This document shows positions 6,652 to 14,652 of a stretch of 64,000 nt of DNA, one piece after another. The number at the start of each line of letters is the position of its first letter. Positions within the stretch are counted from its first letter, which is position 1. A program made the translations under genes and the position numbers. The notes under the pieces are model-generated. The model did no database searches, was not told where the DNA came from, and saw nothing but the letters and a program-made list of their open reading frames with translations. Source of the DNA: CAZQFV01 sp964592645 (GTDB lineage: Bacteria > Chloroflexota > Chloroflexia > DTKN01); NCBI GenBank assembly GCA_964592645.1, contig CAZQFV010000019.1:1-64000 (forward strand), in the 5' to 3' direction.

Positions 6652-9425
6652 AGCTGCGCTGGCGCGTTCTCCTGACCATTGGAGCCACCGGGCTGACCCT
6701 GTTCGTCGCCCTCTACAGCCTCACCTCCGCCATCCTGACGCAGTCGTTCGGGCAGCTAGAGCGCCGCGAGGTGGAACAGGCCGTCCAGCGCATCCAGGAG
6801 ATTTTAGCCAACGACCTGCTCAGCATGAACATCGTGGCCCATAATTGGTCCTCGTGGGGCGAGACCTTGCGCTATGTCGCGGGCGAGAATCCCGCTTACG
6901 AGGAGGAGAACCTCCACCCTCAGACCTTTGTCAACCTGCGGCTCAACCTCCTGCTGATCCTGAATGCCTCCGGGCAGGTCCGCTACGGATCGGCGTTCGA
7001 CCTGGAAGGCCAGCAGCCGCTCCCGGTGCCGGCGGGGATCGCTCCCTACCTGGCCCCCGGCAGCAGGCTCCTGCGGAATGGCGCTGCCGGCAGCAGTTGC
7101 ACGGGCCTGATCCTGCTGGAGGAAGGACCGCTGCTGATCGCCGCCCGGCCCATCCTGCCCAGCTCGGAGGAAGGGGCACCCGCCGGCACCCTGTTGATGG
7201 GGCGCTACCTAGGGCCGGCCGAACTGTCACGGTTGGCCAGGCAGGCCGGTTTCCCTATGCGGATCCAGCGCCTGGACGAACCGGCACTGCCGCTCGACTT
7301 CCAGTTCGCCTGCTCATCCTTCTCGGAGCAGAAATCGATCGTCGTCCAGCCGCTCAACACCGACACCGTCGCCGGGTACATGCAGTTGCGGGACATCGAC
7401 GGCCGGCCCATTGCCGTGCTGCGCGTAGACTACCCGCGGACCATATTCCAGCAGGGACAGACCGTCACTCTGTACCTGTTCCTGTCGCTCCTGGTGGTGA
7501 CGCTGGCCTTTGGAGCGGCGATCGTCTGGCTCATGGAGAGAAGCGTCCTGCGGCGGCTGGCCCGCCTCAGCGCCCAGGTGGAGCAGGTGCAGGCCGGCGG
7601 GGACTGGAACGCGCGGGTGTCCGTGACCGGCCAGGACGAGCTGACGGCCCTGGGCCGGGCCATCAACGGGATGCTCGCAGAGATGGGCGCAGCCCTGATC
7701 GAGCGCCAGGAAAGCGCCCGGTCGCTGCAACGGCGCACGGAGCAGTTGGAGGCCCTGCGGCAGGTCGGGCTGGAGATCGGGGCCCAGTTGGACCTGCAGA
7801 CGCTGCTGCGTTCGATCGTGGCGCGGGCCATCAAGCTGCTGGGGGCCGACGACGGCGGCCTCTATCTCTATCGGCCGGAAAGCGACGTGCTGGAACGGGT
7901 AGTCAGCGTGGGGGGCACGATCCCCGTCGGCAGCATCCTGCACCGGGGAGAGGGGCTGTCGGGACAGGTGTGGGCAAGTGGGCAGCCGCTGATCGTGGAC
8001 GACTACCAGCACTGGGCGGGACGAGCGGGCGTCTTTCAATCCGAGCCCACCATGTCGGTCGTGGGGGTCCCGGTCCGCTGGGGGGAGGAGCTCCTGGGCA
8101 TCCTCAACGTGGCCGCCACCCCACCCCATACCTTTACGCCGGGCGACGCGGAGCTGTTGCTCCTCTTTGCCGCCCAGGCGGCCGTGGCCCTGGTCAATGC
8201 CCGGCTCTTTGCCGCGGAGCGCCGGCGCAGCGAGGAGCTCGAGGCGCTGCGCCAGGCCAGCCTGAGCCTGGCATCGCGGCTGGAACTGCAGCCGGTGTTG
8301 GAGGCGATCCTGGAGCACACGCTGAAGCTGATCCAGGCCGACGATGCCCACATCTTTCTCTACGACGGGGAAAAGGTCTCCTTCGGGGCCGCTCTCTGGA
8401 AGGACGGCCGGCGGGGGGGGGCCTACAGCATCCCCCGGGAGGACGGGCTGACCTATGCCGTGGCCCGCGGGGGCCAGCGCATCGTCGCCCCCAACGTCAA
8501 CGAGCACCCGCTCTACCGGAACTGGGCCTGGGGCGGGGCCATCGCCGGCCTGCCGCTGCGCAGCGGCGAGCGGGTCCTGGGGGTGATGAATGTGGCCTTC
8601 GATAAGCCCCATCCGTTCGACGCCGACGAGCTGCGCGTCCTGGAGCTATTGGCCGACCAGGCGGCCGTGGCCATCGAGAACGCCCAGCTCTACAGCGATC
8701 TGCAGCAGCAGATGGAGCAGCTCAAGAGCACCCAGGCCCAGCTGGTACAGTCGGCCCGGTTGGTCGCCGTAGGAGAGTTGGCCGCCGGCGTGGCCCACGA
8801 GCTGAACAACTCCCTGACCCCAATTATGGGGTTCGCCGCGCTGTTGCTGGAAGAGCTGCCCGCCGATTCGCCCTATCGCCCCGACGTGGAAAAGATCACC
8901 GCCAAGGCCCGCCAGGCCAGCGAGATCGTGCGCAACCTGCTCGATTTCGCCCGCCAGGTGAAGCCGCAGAAGCAGGTGGTGAACATCAACGACATCCTGC
9001 GCAAGACCCTGGCGCTGATCCGTACGCACCTGGAAAAGAACGGGCTGGTGATCGAGGAGGTCTACGACCAGGACCTGGAGTCGCTGCCGATCGACGCGGG
9101 GCAGATGGGGCAGGTCCTGCTGAACCTGATCAACAACGCTGCCCAGGCCATGCCCGAGGGCGGAGAACTGCGGCTGCGCACCTACCGGTCGGGCGACGGC
9201 GTGGCCATCGCCATCTCCGACACCGGGGAGGGCATCCCCGCCGCGGACCAGGCGCGGATCTTTGAACCGTTCTTCACCACCCGGCCGGACCGGGCCGGCC
9301 TGGGGCTGGCGGTCAGCCTGGGGATTGTGCAGGAGCATGGCGGGCGGATCACGGTGGAGAGCGAGCCGGGGCGAGGGAGCACGTTCACGGTCTGGATTCC
9401 CATTGTGGGCAAAGGTGTGGTATAA
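6648..9425 (+). CDS. Membrane sensor histidine kinase (CHASE4-HAMP-GAF-GAF-HisKA-HATPase)
   Basis: A 925-residue membrane kinase. TM1 is at about 8-29, followed by an extracytoplasmic sensor of about 245 residues with NDLLSMNIVAHNWSSW, a CHASE4-like word. TM2 is at about 277-297 and HAMP at 298-350. Two GAF domains occupy roughly 370-520 and 545-690. The phospho-acceptor His is in VAHELNN near 717. The ATPase has N box NLINNAAQAM, G1 DTGEGIP and G2 GLGLAVS. No receiver domain is attached, so it must pass phosphate to a separate regulator, perhaps one of the REC proteins downstream. The start overlaps the accDA-like stop (ATGA). It is followed by an 80-bp gap with a new promoter before cheW. 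Confidence 0.9.
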   Translation: MKLRWRVLLTIGATGLTLFVALYSLTSAILTQSFGQLERREVEQAVQRIQEILANDLLSMNIVAHNWSSWGETLRYVAGENPAYEEENLHPQTFVNLRLNLLLILNASGQVRYGSAFDLEGQQPLPVPAGIAPYLAPGSRLLRNGAAGSSCTGLILLEEGPLLIAARPILPSSEEGAPAGTLLMGRYLGPAELSRLARQAGFPMRIQRLDEPALPLDFQFACSSFSEQKSIVVQPLNTDTVAGYMQLRDIDGRPIAVLRVDYPRTIFQQGQTVTLYLFLSLLVVTLAFGAAIVWLMERSVLRRLARLSAQVEQVQAGGDWNARVSVTGQDELTALGRAINGMLAEMGAALIERQESARSLQRRTEQLEALRQVGLEIGAQLDLQTLLRSIVARAIKLLGADDGGLYLYRPESDVLERVVSVGGTIPVGSILHRGEGLSGQVWASGQPLIVDDYQHWAGRAGVFQSEPTMSVVGVPVRWGEELLGILNVAATPPHTFTPGDAELLLLFAAQAAVALVNARLFAAERRRSEELEALRQASLSLASRLELQPVLEAILEHTLKLIQADDAHIFLYDGEKVSFGAALWKDGRRGGAYSIPREDGLTYAVARGGQRIVAPNVNEHPLYRNWAWGGAIAGLPLRSGERVLGVMNVAFDKPHPFDADELRVLELLADQAAVAIENAQLYSDLQQQMEQLKSTQAQLVQSARLVAVGELAAGVAHELNNSLTPIMGFAALLLEELPADSPYRPDVEKITAKARQASEIVRNLLDFARQVKPQKQVVNINDILRKTLALIRTHLEKNGLVIEEVYDQDLESLPIDAGQMGQVLLNLINNAAQAMPEGGELRLRTYRSGDGVAIAISDTGEGIPAADQARIFEPFFTTRPDRAGLGLAVSLGIVQEHGGRITVESEPGRGSTFTVWIPIVGKGVV

Positions 9426-9426
9426 T
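9398..9426 (+). promoter_or_regulatory. Extended -10 promoter before the chemosensory operon
   Basis: TGGTATAAT ends at 9426 and gives an extended -10 box overlapping the stop of the kinase gene. The -35 (TTCCCA, 9398-9403) is poor, as is usual for extended -10 promoters. It would start a transcript about 70 bp ahead of cheW. Confidence 0.5.
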
Positions 9427-9505
9427 ATTCGGGAGCTGGCGAGCGGGTGTAGGCAGGACGGCCCGCCGAAGGCAACCTGCTCGATATACCGACAGGAGAA
9501 TGGCA

Positions 9506-10060
9506 ATGGATCGGGAAAAGGCCAAGGCCGTGGCGAGCGCAAGGGAGGCCGGCCGGCCGGCGCCGACGGCCCCGTCCCAGGTCGCCGGGAAGCCCATCCT
9601 GGCGTTCGTCGTGGCCGGACAGCGCTTTGGCCTGCCGGTGGACAATGTCGTCCAGATCATCGAGATGGTGGCCCTCACGCCCCTGCCCGGAGCCCCCGAT
9701 ATGGTCCGCGGGGTGCTCGACTTTCACGGGCAGGTGATCCCGGCCATCGATATGCGCCTGCGCCTGGGCCTGCCGCAGCAAGCGTACACGTTGCGCACGC
9801 CCATCGTGATCGGCCGGCTCGGCAAGCACCTGGCCGGTCTCATCGTGGATGCCGTGAGCGGGGTCGTGGGGGTGCCGGAAGCGCAGATCGAGACGCCCGA
9901 TCGGGTGTTCTCCCTGGAGACGCTGCCCAGTCGCCCCCTCGTAGGGGGAGTAGCCCGGCAAAGCGACGGCCTGTTGCTCATCCTCGACCTGGGAGCTTTC
10001 CTGTCACGCCGGGAGGAAAGGGCGCTGAAACAGGCCCTCGTCCGGCTGCGCGGCCAATGA
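9506..10060 (+). CDS. cheW: CheW-like coupling protein (first copy)
   Basis: A 184-residue adaptor that links receptors to CheA in chemosensory arrays. A charged, Pro/Ala-rich leader of about 28 residues precedes the CheW fold (FVVAGQRFGLPVDNVVQIIEM, RGVLDFHGQVIPAIDMR, AGLIVDAVSGVVGVP). The ATG at 9506 is preferred: AGGAG lies seven bases upstream, while the ATG at 9500 is only one base from it. The C terminus is extended beyond the usual CheW end. The stop overlaps a possible cheR start (ATGA), which supports one operon. Confidence 0.85.
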   Translation: MDREKAKAVASAREAGRPAPTAPSQVAGKPILAFVVAGQRFGLPVDNVVQIIEMVALTPLPGAPDMVRGVLDFHGQVIPAIDMRLRLGLPQQAYTLRTPIVIGRLGKHLAGLIVDAVSGVVGVPEAQIETPDRVFSLETLPSRPLVGGVARQSDGLLLILDLGAFLSRREERALKQALVRLRGQ

Positions 10061-10071
10061 GGGGACGGAAG

Positions 10072-11682
10072 ATGGATGCGCAGCAGCACCTGTTCGATAC
10101 CCCGACCTACGAGCAGTTTCGCACACTGATCCTGGAGCGCAGCGGCCTGCACTTTCCGGATAAGCGGCGCGCCGACCTGGAGCGGGGCGTCGCCCAGGCC
10201 ATGGCCCACAGCGCGTGCGCCGATGTCCAGTCTTACTACCAGCTCCTGGCCGGGAAGCCGACGGACAGCCCCGAGTGGGAAACCCTCATCGGACAGGTGA
10301 CCGTCGGCGAAACCTACTTCTTCCGCGACCGGGGGCAGTTCGAGGCGCTGCGCGGCCACCTCTTGCCCGAACTGATCGCCCAGAAGCGCCAGACCGTCCG
10401 GCAACTACGCATCTGGAGCGCCGGCTGCGCCTCCGGGGAAGAGCCCTACTCCTTGGCCATACTGCTGCGCGAACTCCTGCCCGACCTGTCCGATTGGAAC
10501 ATCACCATCCTGGCCACCGATATCAACCGGGAGGCCCTGCAAAAGGCCCGCCGGGGGCTTTACGGCGAGTGGTCGTTCCGCGAAGCAGGTTGGCAAAACC
10601 TGCGCGATCGTTACTTCACGCGCCGGGGGAAGGAATGGGAGATTTCTTCCCAGGTGCGCCAGATGGTCTCCTTCGCCTATCTCAACCTGCGAGAGGATCC
10701 GTACCCGGCGATCGCCAACAACACGGTCGCTTTCGACCTGGTCCTCTGCCGCAACGTGGCCATCTACTTCAGCGCCGAGCTGGTGCAGTATGTGGTGAAC
10801 CGCATGTACGAAGCGCTGGTCGACGGCGGCTGGCTGTTGGTGGGGTACGCCGAACCATCGCCGGCCACCTTTGCCTCCTTCGAGGCCCACAACTTTCCTG
10901 GGACCATCCTGTACCGCAAGTCCGAACGGCCGCCCCGCCGCGAACCCGTCCCACCGCCGGCCGTGGCAAGGGCGGCAGAGATCGCGCCCCGCCGCGAACC
11001 CGTCCCACCGCCGGCCGTGGCAAAGGCGGCGGAGATTGTCCCCCCCTGCGAACTTGCCCGGCCGGCGGAAGTAGCAGAAAAGGCGGCCGAGATCGCGCCG
11101 CGGCCCGCGCCGCCGGCGCCGGCTCCTCCGGCCGCAGCCCCTCCCGACCTGCCTGCCCAGGCCCGCCTCCTGGTCGACACCGGGCGCACCGCCGAGGCGT
11201 TGGAGCTGCTCTACCGCCTGCTGGAGCAAGATCCCCAATGTGCCTGGGCCTGTTTTATGATCGGCAAAATCCGGGCCAACAGCGGCCTGTGGGAAGAAGC
11301 GCGGCGCTGGTGCCAGCAGGCCGTCCAGCTGGACCCCCTCCTGGCCGAGGCCCACTTTCTGCTCTCCCTGATCCACAGCCAGGAAAACGACCGGGAGCAA
11401 GCCCTGGCGGCGATGAAGCGCGTCCTCTACCTGGAGCGCAACGCCATCCTGGGGCACTTCTGCCTGGCCAACCTGTATCTAGAAGGCGGGAAAGAGGCCC
11501 GCGCGCGCAAATCCCTGCAGAACGCGGCCGCCCTGTTGGAAAAGATGCCCCCAGAGGCGGCCGTCCCATGGTCGGATGGGATGACCGCCGGCCGGCTGTT
11601 GTACACGGTACGGCAGCAGCTACAGGAGCTGATCCCGGCCCGCGCCCGAGATGTACAACTTGTGCAACGGAACCGACTATAG
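10072..11682 (+). CDS. cheR: CheR-type methyltransferase with repeat linker and TPR domain
   Basis: A 536-residue S-adenosylmethionine-dependent protein-glutamate methyltransferase. The N-terminal helical subdomain (about 8-70) and catalytic domain (75-275) carry IWSAGCASGEEPYSLAI, ILATDINREAL and DLVLCRNVAIYF, all typical of CheR. A linker built from 18-residue Pro/Ala/Glu repeats (about 287-345) leads to a TPR region (355-480). CheR-TPR fusions are known in non-classical chemosensory clusters, where the TPR part regulates or docks the enzyme. The ATG at 10072 has GAGGGG upstream; the in-frame ATG at 10057 overlaps the cheW stop and could also be used. Receptor substrates are not encoded in this window. 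Confidence 0.9.
   Translation: MDAQQHLFDTPTYEQFRTLILERSGLHFPDKRRADLERGVAQAMAHSACADVQSYYQLLAGKPTDSPEWETLIGQVTVGETYFFRDRGQFEALRGHLLPELIAQKRQTVRQLRIWSAGCASGEEPYSLAILLRELLPDLSDWNITILATDINREALQKARRGLYGEWSFREAGWQNLRDRYFTRRGKEWEISSQVRQMVSFAYLNLREDPYPAIANNTVAFDLVLCRNVAIYFSAELVQYVVNRMYEALVDGGWLLVGYAEPSPATFASFEAHNFPGTILYRKSERPPRREPVPPPAVARAAEIAPRREPVPPPAVAKAAEIVPPCELARPAEVAEKAAEIAPRPAPPAPAPPAAAPPDLPAQARLLVDTGRTAEALELLYRLLEQDPQCAWACFMIGKIRANSGLWEEARRWCQQAVQLDPLLAEAHFLLSLIHSQENDREQALAAMKRVLYLERNAILGHFCLANLYLEGGKEARARKSLQNAAALLEKMPPEAAVPWSDGMTAGRLLYTVRQQLQELIPARARDVQLVQRNRL
10931..11038 (+). repeat. 54-bp direct repeat in the cheR linker
   Basis: Two near-identical 54-bp units start at 10931 and 10985. 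They encode PRREPVPPPAVARAAEIA and PRREPVPPPAVAKAAEIV. A third, degenerate unit (PPCELARPAEVAEKAAEIA) follows. Length variation would change only the flexible linker. Confidence 0.85.
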
Positions 11683-11688
11683 TACAAT
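11660..11688 (+). promoter_or_regulatory. Internal promoter before the second cheW
   Basis: TTGTGC (11660-11665) and TACAAT (11683-11688) are spaced by 17 bp. They overlap the end of cheR and lie about 80 bp upstream of the second cheW. The -10 matches other promoters in the window. Confidence 0.5.
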
Positions 11689-11769
11689 TATGGAGAAAGA
11701 GGCACCGGTCCGGGCGATAGCGTACTTCGACCGTCCGGGAACGAACAACCGACAAAACCGGGGAGGACC

Positions 11770-12333
11770 ATGTCAGGTATGACCGCAGACCAGATCGTTA
11801 CCGTTCTCGAAGAGGACCTGCCGCCGGAGGAGGTCGAGCGCATCCTCCGCGATCGGGCCCAGGAGCTATCCCGGACGCTGGTGGAGGAAAGCCCGGGCGC
11901 TACGGCCGAAGTCGTCACCTTTGCCCTGGGCACGGAAGTATACGCGATTGAGGCCAGGTACGTGGAGAACATCTATCCCTTGGAAGATCTGACCGCGGTT
12001 CCCTGCACGCCCGACTTTGTCGTCGGCGTGGTCAACCTGCGCGGACGCATCTTCTCGGTTGTCGACCTGCGGCGCTTCTTGGGTCTGGAACCCACGCCCA
12101 GCGGCGAGCAATCCCAGGTCATCGCCGTCAACGCGGCCGGCCTGGAAGTTGGGCTGCTGGCCAGCGACGTCCGGTCGGTGGAACTGCTGGCCCTGGACAA
12201 ATTGGAGGCGGCGTTGCCGACCATGACCTATGCCGCCGAGTATACCCGCGGCATAACTGCCGATCTGGTCGTGTTCCTGGACATAGAAGCGCTGCTGCGC
12301 GACCAACGGATGGTGGTCCACGAGGAGGCCTAA
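11770..12333 (+). CDS. CheW-like coupling protein (second copy)
   Basis: A 187-residue CheW-fold adaptor. An acidic N-terminal helix (EEDLPPEEVERILRDRAQEL, about 13-32) precedes the CheW domain, with VVTFALGTEVYAIEARYVENI, VVGVVNLRGRIFSVVDLR and LDIEALL. It differs strongly from the first CheW, so the two probably have distinct partners or positions in the array. GGGGAGG stands five bases from the ATG. The gene is followed after 48 bp by cheA, consistent with co-expression. The N-terminal extension is a likely docking element, but this is inference. Confidence 0.85.
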   Translation: MSGMTADQIVTVLEEDLPPEEVERILRDRAQELSRTLVEESPGATAEVVTFALGTEVYAIEARYVENIYPLEDLTAVPCTPDFVVGVVNLRGRIFSVVDLRRFLGLEPTPSGEQSQVIAVNAAGLEVGLLASDVRSVELLALDKLEAALPTMTYAAEYTRGITADLVVFLDIEALLRDQRMVVHEEA

Positions 12334-12381
12334 AGCCGCGCCGGGGAAAGCCCCGCGTCGGCCAACAATGGAGATAGGGCA

Positions 12382-14628
12382 ATGGCCCTCGATGAAGACC
12401 TGTTGAAACAGTTGATGGACAGCTTCCGCGAGGAACTGTCCGAGCGGCTGGCGGCGATCAATGCCGGGCTGCTCGGCATGGAGCAGGAGCCGGACGCGGC
12501 CCAGAAAACGGCCCTGCTGGAAGACCTCTTCCGCCATGTGCATAGTTTGAAAGGGGCCGCCCGCGCCGTCAGTCTAAAGCCCATCGAAGAGCTGGCCCAT
12601 GGCATGGAGGATGTCTTTGGCGCGGCCAAGCGGGGGACGATCGTCCTATCCGAGCAGCTCTTCGACCTGCTCTACCAGGGCATCGATCTGATCGGGAGCG
12701 TGATGGCCGGCCTGGACGCCGGCCAAGGCCTGGAGCCGTCCCTCGACCTGCCCGGGTACCTGGTGCGCCTGGCGGAAAGCTGGCGGGGCCAGCCGATCCA
12801 GCCCCCGCCGATCGAGGTGCCGGCCGCGCCGACCCCGCCGCCCGAGATGCCGCCGGAAAGGCCCGCCGCGCCGATCTGGAGCGGCGAGACGATCCGCGTG
12901 CCCACCGCCCGCCTGGACGACCTTTTGGCCCAAGCCGGCGAGCTGCTCGTCACCCGGCTGCGGGTGGCGCAACAGATCGAAGAGCTGTCCGAACTCCAGG
13001 GCCTACTCACCCGCTGGCAAAAGGAGTGGCAGCGCGCCCGCGGGAGCCTGGCCCAATATCACCGCAAGGCCCAAGATCAGGAGGAAGCGCCCCTGCCCAG
13101 GTTTCTGGCGCGCAACGAGGAGTTTCTGCACAGCCTGGCCGACTGGTTAGGCCAACACACGCGCCGTGTCTCCGACGACGCCACCCGCCTGGCCCTGGTG
13201 ACCGACCAATTACAAGAGGGGGTCAAGCGGGCCCGCATGCTGCCGTTGGCCACGCTGCTGCCGACCTTGCGGCGCGTGGTGCGCGACCTGGCCCGCGACA
13301 AGGGAGTGGAGGTGACCTTCGATGTGCAGGGGGCCGAGACGGAAATGGACAAGTATGTCCTGGAACAGGTCAAGGACCCCCTGATGCACCTCCTGCGCAA
13401 CTGCATCGACCATGGGATCGAGACCCCGTCCGAGCGCAAGCGGCAGGGCAAGCCGCCGCGCGGAACGATCACCCTGAGCGCCGAACGGCAGGCCAATTCG
13501 GTCGTCATCCAGGTGGGCGACGACGGCGCCGGGATCGATCCGCGCGCCGTCCGCGAGGCCGCCATCCGCCGGGGGCTGTTGGACGCCGAGGCAGCGAAGG
13601 GGACCACGGAAGAGGCCCTCAGCCTGATCTTTTTGCCCGGGCTCTCCACCGCGACCATCATCACCGAGGTCTCGGGGCGGGGAATCGGCCTGAACGTGGT
13701 GCGCAGGAACATCGATCTACTGCAAGGACGGATCGGGGTGCGCTCGGTCCGCGGGCAGGGCACGACGTTCACCCTGACGCTGCCCTTTACCCTGGCCAGC
13801 ACGCGCTGCCTGCTGATCCAGGCGGCAGGACAGAGCTTCGCCATTCCACTTTCGGCGGTGGAAAAGCTGGTGCCGGTGCGGCCGGACGACATTGCCCAGG
13901 TGGAAGGAAAAGAAACGATCCGCTACCAGGGCCATCCGTTGGCCCTGGTGCGGCTGGCCGACGTGCTGCGGCTGCGCTCCCCCGGGGAAACGCAGCCGGA
14001 GTGGAGCAAGCTGCCGGCGACGATCCTGGCGGCCGGTGGGCAGCGTGTCGCCTTCTTGGTGGATGAGCTGCTCGGTGAGCAAGAGTTGGTGGTCAAGAAC
14101 CTGGGCCGGCAACTGTCGCGCGTGCCCAACGTTTCCGGGGCCGCTATCCTGGGCACGGGCCGGGTCGTGCTCGTCCTCAACAGCGCGGACCTGGTCAGGA
14201 GCGCTCAACAGACGGCCGGCCCGGCCCTTGCGCCGGCGGTGACAGGCGAGACCGCTGCGGTGGAGCGTCCGACGATCCTGATCGTCGACGATTCCGTCAC
14301 TACACGCACGTTGGAAAAGAACATCCTCTCCACAGCCGGCTACGAAGTGCGCCTGGCCCTGGACGGTGAGGAGGCATTGGCCGCGCTGGCCGATAGCCGC
14401 TGCGACCTGATTGTCTCGGACCTCGATATGCCGCGCATGGACGGTTTCGAGTTGACCCGCCGGCTCAAACAAGACCCGCGGTACCAAGACCTACCGGTGA
14501 TCCTGGTCACATCGCTGGACAACCCGGACGACAAGATCCGAGGGATCGAGGCCGGAGCCGATGCCTACATCGTCAAGGGCACCTTCGACCAGGACAACCT
14601 GCTGGAGACCATCCGGCAACTGATCTAG
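12382..14628 (+). CDS. cheA: Hybrid chemosensory histidine kinase CheA-REC
   Basis: A 748-residue hybrid kinase. The Hpt domain carries HSLKGAA with phospho-acceptor His54. A Pro-rich linker (about 135-172) replaces a recognisable P2 domain. The dimerisation region spans about 175-300. The ATPase shows HLLRNCIDHGIE, GDDGAGID and GRGIGLNVV, the CheW-like P5 domain is at about 475-615, and a C-terminal receiver at 630-748 has Asp680 in SDLDMPRMDG and Lys in YIVKG. CheA-REC hybrids are typical of PilL/ChpA-type and other non-flagellar clusters. The fused receiver can act as a phosphate sink. It autophosphorylates on His and would pass phosphate to CheB and the small REC protein encoded downstream. 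Confidence 0.93.
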   Translation: MALDEDLLKQLMDSFREELSERLAAINAGLLGMEQEPDAAQKTALLEDLFRHVHSLKGAARAVSLKPIEELAHGMEDVFGAAKRGTIVLSEQLFDLLYQGIDLIGSVMAGLDAGQGLEPSLDLPGYLVRLAESWRGQPIQPPPIEVPAAPTPPPEMPPERPAAPIWSGETIRVPTARLDDLLAQAGELLVTRLRVAQQIEELSELQGLLTRWQKEWQRARGSLAQYHRKAQDQEEAPLPRFLARNEEFLHSLADWLGQHTRRVSDDATRLALVTDQLQEGVKRARMLPLATLLPTLRRVVRDLARDKGVEVTFDVQGAETEMDKYVLEQVKDPLMHLLRNCIDHGIETPSERKRQGKPPRGTITLSAERQANSVVIQVGDDGAGIDPRAVREAAIRRGLLDAEAAKGTTEEALSLIFLPGLSTATIITEVSGRGIGLNVVRRNIDLLQGRIGVRSVRGQGTTFTLTLPFTLASTRCLLIQAAGQSFAIPLSAVEKLVPVRPDDIAQVEGKETIRYQGHPLALVRLADVLRLRSPGETQPEWSKLPATILAAGGQRVAFLVDELLGEQELVVKNLGRQLSRVPNVSGAAILGTGRVVLVLNSADLVRSAQQTAGPALAPAVTGETAAVERPTILIVDDSVTTRTLEKNILSTAGYEVRLALDGEEALAALADSRCDLIVSDLDMPRMDGFELTRRLKQDPRYQDLPVILVTSLDNPDDKIRGIEAGADAYIVKGTFDQDNLLETIRQLI

Positions 14629-14652
14629 CAAACCGAGGAACGGTGATAATCT

